Of a DNA stretch of 49,687 nucleotides, positions 41,790 through 49,687 are shown in pieces. Positions within the stretch are counted from its first letter, which is position 1. Every line of letters begins with the position of its first letter. The stretch covers positions 673,113 through 722,799 of the forward strand of contig NW_017265159.1 of assembly GCF_001638985.1 (NCBI RefSeq). Direction: 5' to 3'. The DNA comes from Phycomyces blakesleeanus NRRL 1555(-). Taxonomy: Eukaryota > Mucoromycota > Mucoromycetes > Mucorales > Phycomycetaceae. The notes beneath the pieces are model-generated. The model was not told the DNA's origin, did no database searches, and saw nothing but the letters and a program-made list of their open reading frames with translations. A program made the translations under genes and the position numbers.

Positions 41790-42555
41790 TGTAAATGTCT
41801 GTTTTGGCTTATATTATACTTTTTTGTTAAGCTATATGTTTTCTAATTATTTTGTGAGCAAAAGTGAATCATGTTGATCGTTATTCTCAAAAGAGGATAT
41901 TGTGTAATTGTTGTTCTGATTGGCTAACAAGAATTCAGGCACGATAAAATAAGTGATGCTCAAAGTTGTCGTGCTTAGTTTTGGTGATACAATTTCTAGC
42001 GACTTCTTATTACAGAAGAAGCAGGAACTAGAATGACTACTCTTCACTTTGTAACTTTATAGATATGTATTATTACTAGACGCTTCTGGAGTGTAACCAA
42101 AGATAAATAATTGTTTCAAAAAGTATATAAGACAACCTACATCAAATATAACAAAAACTGTTTTGTATCCTTTATCTGATTTGCTATACTGATATGTTAT
42201 ATTAAAGTGCTAGAGTTGACATCCGAGACCAAAATCGCAACATGGAAGCAATCAGTAATGGTTGATATTTTTAGATTAAAATATTGTTCAAAATATAACA
42301 CTGTATGAAGCTGACTTTTCTTCATTGGTAATTTTATTCACCTCTATATATATAATGAAATTAGTTAATGGCCTCAAGGCTATTGGCTTCGTAGTGAACA
42401 TATTCTGTGTAAGATTTGCTGTTTACTGCGATAGGCTTTTACTTGTTATAACAAAGGGATTTAAAGGAAACAAAGAGAAAAAGATAATAATTTAAAATGA
42501 TCAAGATAGTTTAAACTGTTAATGTATATTTAATGATTTATGAAATTTAACTACT
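41790..42555. other. AT-rich spacer
   Basis: No gene is supported. A 66-codon minus-strand ORF (41847-42047) with a CFFC motif is present but has no recognisable domain. Confidence 0.5.
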
Positions 42556-42750
42556 GCAGATACTCTTAGATGTTAAAGATGACAAATATACTTATAGAGA
42601 TATTAGTGTATATTCATAATCTAAGACCTTTTATTGTAGCTATTTCTTTTTTTTTTCATATCCAGAAATTAACAATCGTTTTGTATAAATAAGCAAGAAA
42701 TGTATTTAATAAAAAAGTATTTTTATTCTTATCTGAAAACTATTCATAAA
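42556..42750 (+). repeat. Probable 5' LTR remnant
   Basis: It shares ordered blocks (AGATGTTAAAGAT, ATCTAAGAC, GTATAAATAAGCAA) with 47598-47765. Ends are not defined. Confidence 0.5.
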
Positions 42751-43126
42751 CTTGATAATCCCCCAGTGGTATTGATTAGGCGACTTAGTTAAAGGTGCCA
42801 GAAAAAGAAATCAGATCGAGACTTGACAATTGGTAGCTGAATAAGCGATTTCTCTTACCAGAAAAGCGCCCACTTTACTGACGCTCAAATGAAAAAATAA
42901 AAAGAAAATAAAAAATAAACTTGAAATTGAAGAATGAGTTCATACCTTGCTTGCTGTACTGTACCCCATATTCCTGAAAAACAGTGTATCCGTTCTACTC
43001 ATGCTCATGTCGCTTTTTGGGATACTCAAGGCAGAAACATCGTTTTCAAATTTTCTAGTGTATATGTTTCTACACTCCCTGCTCCAGAGTATCCCAGTTT
43101 ACGTACCTGCTCCAAACTCTTTACCC

Positions 43127-44200
43127 ATGAGTGATACACATGTCCCTGTTGACCATGCTGACCATGCTGACCATGCTGACCATGCTGATCCTGGTGCCAT
43201 GAATATACCCGAGTTAATTGTCACCTTCACTACTGCTCTTCATGACTCGCAGCTACCTTCTCTTTATGCTGCCCCAATTTCTGCGCACATCAATATTTCC
43301 CTGTTTATGTCTGTCCGTATATAACGCCCAGACTTTTATCGCAGTGCTCGTTCTTTCAACAATATTTATGGCTGGGTTTGTTCTGTGGAACGTTTTGCTG
43401 AACTACATCGCATAGAATATGACAGTTGGACCTCCTATTATATTACTCTTCTTTGTAATTGTGCCAATGCCTGGTGGTGCCGCATGGAAGACAATGTTAC
43501 CAGAGCTTCGGATTCGCACAGGTTTACACACTTGCTTAATGGCAATTTGCATCCCATCAAATCCATGTTACCCAGAATTCCCGTAATCGCATTCGTTCTT
43601 TGCGCCAGAAAAGGTCTGTCAACAACTATATCAGCACTTACTATAATCTCCACATGGTAATCCTGTCCATGGCCAAGGATGAAGCGTTTTACTGATTTGT
43701 TGATGGTTTACGCCCTGAAACCCGTGGTCAGGTTCATTTTTGTGAGCCTTTGGACGTTGGTGAGACTGCACGCACAGCCCTTGGATACAAAATCGAGTGT
43801 TGTTCTGCTCGCCTGGCACGTCCTGATCCTATTCCACAATATTTCCGTGATGATGAACCTATTCCCATGGACCTTGATTCTATGTAGGGGAGGGGGTCCA
43901 TGCGGACCAATTATTGTGGACGCTCAGGCCAATAGAACAGGCGAAGCTCCGCCAACCGCTCCGATATTAAATGGCACCAGCAAGATGCCCAGACCGTATT
44001 GCTACCACCCGCCAATTAGACGAAAGATGCGCCAAGGCCCAAGGATGTAATTCCCTATCATTCCACACAACTGAATTAAAGGGTAATCAGTTGTGTGAGG
44101 ATCAAGATTCCCACTCTAACAGGAATGTAAATGATTATAATAGTGTTAACTATAACGAACATACTAATAAAGCTTTGTCTTACCAATATTTTGATGACCA
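43127..44200 (+). pseudogene. Ty3/gypsy gag remnant
   Basis: ATG at 43127 begins MSDTHVPVDHAD with a 9-bp GACCATGCT unit repeated four times, giving (DHA)n. After a stop at 43322-43324 and frame changes, capsid-like sequence follows: SVERFAELHRIEYDSWTSYY, WWCRMED, YISTYYNLHM and GLRPETRGQV. A zinc-knuckle-like relic (NYCGRSGQ) lies near 43907. Several stops rule out function. Confidence 0.65.
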
Positions 44201-44259
44201 TTCCACTTGTAATTAAGACTTAATGCACTTAGAGCAACTTAATGCTACCATTAACACAT

Positions 44260-44580
44260 AATAGTCACTACATGATGCCATATATGAAGGAAAGCATATC
44301 TCCATACTAATAGACAGTGGCGGAAGCGTAACCTTTGTGACACCAGCACTCATTAAGCAAGCAAACCATGTGGTTCAAGTCCGCGATCAAATAGCGGAGA
44401 CAGCTGGTGGTCACAAAGTATCAATCACCAAGAAGATTACCATGTCTATTTCGTTCAATGCATATACAGACTCAATCGAAGCTTATATGTTCCCAGTGAA
44501 ATTTGACTTGATACCACTCCAAACCTTGTTCCAGCAAGCACAGCAAATTTCCTGCTGGTTCAATGACAGTTGAAAGTTAT
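44260..44580 (+). pseudogene. Retropepsin-like protease remnant
   Basis: The sequence ISILIDSGGSVTFVTPALIK has the DSG active-site pattern of retroviral-type aspartic proteases, followed by ETAGGHKVSITKKI. It ends in a stop near 44571. Confidence 0.6.
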
Positions 44581-44799
44581 ATAAAGAATCCAAGGAATTC
44601 GTCGTCAAATCGCAAAACACACGAGACAGTACACACCATTTGAACCACCTTGTTTCTCACAGACAAGGAAGTAAGTCGATGAAGAACACTGGCGCAGACA
44701 GTTTTCTATTACACGTCAAAGATGACACGGTTAGCAATATGAACAACTCAGATTGGAGTGACCTGGCCAAAAGAACTCCTGGCGTATTTAGAGATGAAC

Positions 44800-46135
44800 T
44801 TCTAGATGTTCCACCCTACCGTGTTGTACAGTATGCATTCCATACCGTGGATCCAAGACCGATCAACCAAACCTCATTCAAGAGGAGTCTCCTAGATATG
44901 GACGAGCTCAAGTGTCAGATCAAAGAACTTTTTGACCTTGGCTAATTAGGCTTAGTGCGTCACGTCGGGGAGCGCCAGTGTTGTTTTTAAAAGAAGAAAT
45001 ACGGTACTATGGGGATGTGTATCGATTATCACATGTTGAATAAAGCAATTGTTTGTAACAACCACCAACTACCAAAGATTTATGAATGCCCGAAACGACT
45101 CCGCGAATTTGCACACTTTACCAGTCTTGATCTTAAAAGTGGTTATCACCAAGTAAAAAAAAAAAAAAAAAAAACCAAGCAGTTTTACCAAAACATCCTT
45201 CAACACCAGATACGACTAGTATGAGTTTCTTGTCCCACCTTTTGTTCTGACCAATATACCGCCAACATTCCGAAGCCTTATGAGCCATGACCTGGGCAAC
45301 TGTTTTGATGACTTTACTATCGTGTATCTCGGTGACATATTGATTTTCAGCAAGGCTGAAGAAGACCACCGCCTTCATGTATGTCATGTTCTAAAAAGGT
45401 TGCAATAAAAGAAAATTTGTGGCCAATATGAAGACACTTGAATTCAGCAAAAAAGAATTGATTTTTGTTGGATTCCATGTCTCAGCACGAGGGATTCTAT
45501 CTGTATCTGGAAAGGTTACGGCTTTCAAGGCATGGCTGGTTCCAGTCGATGCTCAAGAGGCTTCTCAGTTTTGTGGTCCCGCCCAACAATATTGACCGTT
45601 TATCCCTGGGTAAACAAGCATAGCATCATTGCTAACGGATCTCACTCATGATACTGGTGCCAAACGGAAACCGATTGTATATACAAAGGAGTACCAAGAC
45701 AGCTTCGAGCTCATCAAAGACAGGCTAACCGTGCTCCCAGTACTACAAGCCCCAGATGTCCATAAACTATATCGTATTGAGACAGACGCTTTCAATTTCG
45801 GTGTTGGTGCAGTGCTAGTCCAAAAAGATAGATATGGTTTGTGATATCACCTTGCATATGAGTTAAAGAAGCTTATCAGCGTAGGGTGAGCTTAGCCTAC
45901 CCAGAAACGAGAACTATAAGATATTTTGAATGCCCTCCGAGCCTGAAGTTGCCTTGTTGATGGTCAATCATATACACTGTTCTCAGATCACCCTCCTCTC
46001 AAGTATTTCTGTCTTCAAGTCACATCAACTCCATGCCTTGTCCGATGAATTGCTGAATTAAAGCTGTATGCACCAAACATCCAGTACAAGCCTGACAAAG
46101 ATAATAATATTCCGGGTGCATTGTCCCATGTGAGT
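44800..46135 (+). pseudogene. Ty3/gypsy reverse transcriptase and RNase H remnant
   Basis: RT landmarks are MCIDYHMLNKAIV, FTSLDLKSGYHQV (motif A) and VYLGDILIFSKAEEDH, where the first catalytic Asp of YxDD is Gly (45331-45333). A 20-nt A run (about 45155-45174) sits right after motif A. RNase H landmarks include IETDAFNFGVGAVLVQKD, YTLFSDHPPLKYF and YKPDKDNNIPGALSH. Multiple stops and shifts intervene. Confidence 0.7.
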
Positions 46136-46139
46136 CATC

Positions 46140-47543
46140 CTGAGAACAAAATTACTGTAGGTCCTACTAAGCTGGTCTATATCTATGCTCCCCCACTCAC
46201 ATATACTATTGATCGGCCCAACTACTATGCATTCCATCCTGATAACGTACCTGACAATTCCAAATAAATCGCAGAAAATAACATAGCTCACTTTGTAATT
46301 AAGAATAACAAAGTGTATCGAACAGTGAAGTTGAGTGACGATGACATTCGTGAAGTACTATTCCTTTTCTTTTCTCGCCGTTCCAATACTTTCCGATTGT
46401 ACCACAAGGATTTTTACCATTCTGTACTTTCTCCTATGTTTGATATACTAAGACCTCGTCATTGACAGCCGAGTCTCTGTAACGACATCTAGGAATTTTT
46501 AAGCGCATGTCATAAATGTTAGCACAATACAAGAAAACATGGTAAGCATCATGACAATATTCACTCATTGAAAATCCATGGAGCAGTTCAAAGGTGGAAC
46601 TTGGACTTCATCGGCAGGTTATATAGGACTCTTGAATGAAATCAGTGGATCCTTGTAGCAGTTGATTATACTACCAGCTGGACGATTGCCTGTGTTGTCC
46701 CAGTCGCATCAGCCCAAATTGTAGCAGCTTTTATATACGAGGAAATAGTAATGCGTTTTGGGTGCCCAGCCGAGATACTGAGAGATCGTGGAGCCAATTT
46801 TACCAGAAAACGTATGGACGCTTATCTCATTCGTACCAAGTCAAATCATCGACCAACCTTTGCATTCACCCACGCACAAATGGTAAATTTAAGTGCCTAA
46901 ACGGTACGTTGAAACAAATGCTGCCTAAGTATACAAATGATGCTCTGGACCTGCCACATCTTCACTCATCCCACAATTGGGTATAGTCTGTTTTTTCTTA
47001 CCTATGGCCGCCATTCTGTCCTTCCTGAAGACCCTTGTGTAGTGGCAGACCAGACCGTTGACCAACTGGAGAATGTCGGTAGGGCCAGAAAAGCTGCCGA
47101 GTTACGCATGAGTGACATGAGTTCAAAATGCAAGGGAAAATGGGATGCCGTGATTAAGAAAGCGACATTCGAGGTTGGTGATCGTGTTAATCTCACACAC
47201 GAAGGACATTCTGGTTTGGAACCACGATTGAAAGGCGCGTTTATTGTGATGAACAAAAAAGGACAAGTATGTTACGTATCGGCTCAAAAGCATGGAAGGC
47301 AAACCACTCGCATCCTTGGTTCACGTTGACTGCCTATACAATATAAATGGTAATGCTCTAAAAGACACATGGTACAACCCGGCTGCCTCTCATTTGGCAT
47401 GGCGCGTTGTTATGCGACTATTGGATTGGGAAATTATTGATGACGTTGGTGCTTGTGGACGATCACAAAACCAGAAAGGGGGTAATTTCAGAATTGGCAT
47501 TGGTGACCAAAATTGGAATTTACAAGCAGCCAGTAATGATTGA
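46140..47543 (+). pseudogene. Ty3/gypsy integrase remnant
   Basis: In several frames: LDFIGRL, VAVDYTTSWTIACVVPVASA, EEIVMRFGCPAEILRDRGAN (integrase core), THPTIGYSLFFLTYGRH and FEVGDRVNLTHEGHSGLEPR (C-terminal domain). The last open piece contains DTWYNPA and ends at 47541-47543. Confidence 0.7.
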
Positions 47544-47597
47544 CTTTTTAGAATAAAAGATCTTGACACTGTCGATTTGTCTTTTTGTATATGCTTT

Positions 47598-47765
47598 AGA
47601 TGTTTAAGATAGTGAATATTTTATAAAGATACTACTGGATAGTTATTATCTAAGACATATTGTTGTAGGCATTTATTTAATCTAAATCACATTATTATAT
47701 TGTATAAATAAGCAACAATTATCTTTAAAAGTATCTTTGTTTTTATCCAAAAACGAATGTAAATA
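47598..47765 (+). repeat. Probable 3' LTR remnant
   Basis: Matches the left flank at 42556-42750 in ordered blocks; boundaries uncertain. Confidence 0.5.
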
Positions 47766-47944
47766 TCTTTTTTTTTTATCTTCTCTTTTCTTTATTTTTT
47801 TTATCACTTGTACTTTATCACAATTATTTCAATATTACTTATAAAAAGTTCCGATTGCTCTCCAATGGTTTCCTGTTGAGATGAATAACAATTCTATATA
47901 TAAATAAATAAAGAATATCCAATTGGCTAAGATTTATGTAATAG
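47766..47944. other. AT-rich spacer
   Basis: T-rich tracts; nothing recognised. Confidence 0.5.
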
Positions 47945-48195
47945 GTCTAAGAGCATCCCCAACATTCAGCTAACTTTTATCTTTCCTAAAACCAAACACC
48001 ACCACTTTACTTTTTTCTTCTTTTCTTTTAAATAAATAAATAAATGGAACCATTGGAGGTACCACGCTTAACTAGAACTTTAAATTTGAAATAAAAGTAT
48101 AGGTAAAAGTGACTGTTGGGAATTCTTTAAGGTTCGAACTCTGATCTTGAGAGTGAAAGCGCAAAAAAATACCACTGTGCCAAAAATCTTCTTGT
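47945..48195 (-). mobile_element. Candidate tRNA-derived SINE
   Basis: On the minus strand a pol III A box (TGGCACAGTGG, 48172-48182) and a B box (AGTTCGAACCT, about 48131-48141) are about 42 nt apart, the normal tRNA spacing. The head is degenerate (T8 between D arm and anticodon arm). The body runs to a GTTGGGGATGCTCTTAGACC segment near 47950. No second copy is in the window, so family status is untested. Confidence 0.4.
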
Positions 48196-48634
48196 GAATT
48201 GACACACACTTTTTGAAATTTTTAAAGTTTTACTTTAAAAACATATTTTTTGACACGGGTTTCTTATAAACAAGCCGTTAACTTATGGACAGTACAAAGA
48301 CGTGACTCCTTCTTCGGACACGACGTATTCCGATTTCTTGGATTTCTTTTCTCTTTCCTTCTTTTTCTTTTTCTTGCTTTTGCTATTTATATTCACAATA
48401 GACTTGAAATGCTTTTCACTTTTCCCTATTTTTTTCTTAACTTTAATTTTCTTTTTTAGTTTGCTTCCCTTTGTATTGCACTTGTTCCTTCAGTATGTTT
48501 CTTGAGAGTGTTTACCTTTTATTATTTTAATATTTATTTATTTTTCTTTTGTAATTATGGCCAAAGAATTGTAACATATATATAATGTAGTAATTGTTAA
48601 CTTTTTATTTATTTATTCATTTATTATGCACATT
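48196..48634. other. T-rich spacer
   Basis: CT/T-rich DNA with low-complexity ORFs such as 48250-48459 that I do not regard as genes. Confidence 0.5.
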
Positions 48635-49396
48635 GTTGTAAATGAGTATTGACTACTGCTGTAATTGAGAATAAATCTGAAGTAAATAATATAAGTTCTC
48701 AGCTATTCCAGTCAAAGGTGTCTACCAACTACTTTATTATTTAACACAGGTTTATCATATATAATAGTGATTATATTTTATATAATGATATCACCATAAT
48801 ATGTGATATATCAATGAATTATTACAAGCATACTTATAACTCACAAACACATTTATTTTCTATGTTAACACTTTATTGGGACTACACACATTTATATAAT
48901 TAATCATACATTAATTATTCCAATATCACATTGCTCTTATTAAGACTCAGATAAAATTGATTATTTGACTTCAGTCATATAATTTTCCCAATCCAAAATA
49001 ATATAAATAGCAGTTGTTGTAAATGAGTATTGACTACTGCTGTAATTGAGAATAAGTCTGAAGGAAATAATATAAGGCCTCAGCTATTCCAGTCAAAGGT
49101 GTCTACCGATTACTTTATTATTTAACACACAGGTTTAGCATGCATGATAGTGATTATATTTCATATGATGATATCACCATAATATGGGATACATCAGTGG
49201 ATTATTATAAGCATAATTATAACTCATAAACACATTTACTTTCGATGTTAATACTTCATTGGGACTACACACATTTATATAATTAATCATACATTAATTA
49301 TCCCAAGATCACGTTGCTCTGATTAAGGCTCAGATAGGATCGATTACCTGACCCCAGTCATATAATTTTCCCAATCCAAAACAATATAAATAGCAG
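48635..49396 (+). repeat. Two tandem 381-bp promoter-like units
   Basis: Unit 1 begins GTTGTAAATGAGTATTG at 48635 and unit 2 at 49016; they align along their whole length with scattered substitutions. Each ends with TATAAATAGCAG (TATA boxes at 49002-49009 and 49385-49392) and carries inverted repeats such as TGATATCAC with GTGATATA and TAATTAAT with ATTAATTA. They lie upstream of the CDS at 49567, as tandem LTR or 5' UTR promoter units would. Confidence 0.8.
49385..49392 (+). promoter_or_regulatory. TATA box of the downstream gene
   Basis: TATAAATA lies at the end of the second 381-bp unit, 182 bp before the ATG at 49567. A C/T-rich leader with CAACTTCAACCACC follows. Confidence 0.5.
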
Positions 49397-49566
49397 TAGT
49401 AGTTCAGTGTAGGAACCTGGTCAAACTTTGATACAAAATTTTTCTCAATAAACAAAACCTACACAAGTTCTCACGAATCTTCGTTCCTAATTTCAAATCT
49501 TCAATTCTTCCTCTTAAAAACTTCTTCAACTTCAACCACCACAACATTTTTTTTTCGTGAACTACC

Positions 49567-49687
49567 ATGAACCCCTCTGCTGAGAACTATCCCGCCGCCA
49601 TCATCCCTGCTCATGATGAGGATGCCATGTCCGTCATGACTGAGGAGGACCTCATCGCCAGTCTGAGTGACAACATCTCCTTTGCCA
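49567..49687 (+). CDS. N-terminus of an unidentified protein, cut by the window end
   Basis: ATG at 49567 begins MNPSAENYPAAIIPAHDEDA and stays open for 40 codons to the window edge. The codons are GC-richer than the flanks, as in the L1-like LINE here. Placement behind tandem repeats suggests the first ORF of a retroelement, but no domain is visible yet. Confidence 0.5.
   Translation, partial: MNPSAENYPAAIIPAHDEDAMSVMTEEDLIASLSDNISFA

Larger units (their letters stand above)
42556..47765 (+). mobile_element. Decayed Ty3/gypsy LTR retrotransposon
   Basis: Gag, protease, RT, RNase H and integrase remnants follow in Ty3/gypsy order between two related AT-rich flanks (42556-42750 and 47598-47765). 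There are dozens of stops and shifts, so it is an old copy. Flank similarity includes TAGATGTT, ATCTAAGAC, TTGTATAAATAAGCAA and a T-rich AAGTAT block in the same order, consistent with degenerate LTRs. Confidence 0.75.

Noticed and set aside
41847..42047. 66-codon minus-strand ORF with CFFC
   Set aside because: A single Cys pair in AT-rich sequence is not enough to call a gene.
42934..43134. 66-codon ORF overlapping the gag start
   Set aside because: It is in a different frame from gag, ends at its ATG and has no recognisable motif; possibly leader sequence.

Overview
The window looks like nuclear DNA of an early-diverging filamentous fungus, most likely Mucoromycota. That placement is inference from short GT-AG introns, AT-rich spacers, an F-box/LRR gene and a dense mixture of LINEs, Ty3-like, MULE, Harbinger and Plavaka-like elements; no single marker proves it. 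Host genes occupy only about the first 10.4 kb. Almost everything after that is mobile or repeat DNA in various stages of decay.

Host segment (1-10.4 kb): an intronless RasGEF-domain gene on the minus strand with a Q/E-rich coiled coil and four WxGY motifs at its C-terminus; an F-box/LRR-type gene on the minus strand; and an 11-exon plus-strand gene with three SH3 domains, a long disordered acidic/proline region and a C-terminal coiled coil (CIN85/CD2AP-like layout). The SH3 gene apparently starts with a 7-nt first exon. The set suggests Ras/actin/ubiquitin signalling, but the genes are not obviously co-regulated.

Mobile segment A (10.5-33.3 kb): two head-to-tail minus-strand LINE relics sharing one 3' tail (one seems to carry only ORF1); a dead PIF/Harbinger transposase abutting the 5'-truncated LINE; an intact 1038-aa Plavaka/CACTA-like transposase; an L1/Tx1-type LINE with 5' tandem monomers, intact ORF1, an ATGA ORF1/ORF2 overlap and an ORF2 broken by expansion of an 11-bp unit; and a 4.67-kb MULE (28650-33318) with fold-back termini and a 9-bp target duplication, carrying a FAR1/MULE/SWIM transposase followed by an OTU-type cysteine protease domain. 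The MULE-OTU element is the most interesting unit.

rDNA-derived segment (about 35-41.2 kb): on the minus strand, a 31-bp satellite, then a roughly 0.57-kb internally deleted 18S rRNA pseudogene, then five to six 220-bp hairpin-bearing repeats, then about 840-bp hairpin-packed units each ending in a recognisable piece of the 28S 3' end. It resembles a collapsed rDNA unit and its spacer.

Mobile segment B (42.5-49.7 kb): a heavily decayed Ty3/gypsy element with degenerate LTRs, a possible tRNA-derived SINE, and a tandem pair of 381-bp promoter-like units with TATA boxes leading into a CDS that runs off the window. Boundaries quoted for decayed elements are approximate; all were read by eye.
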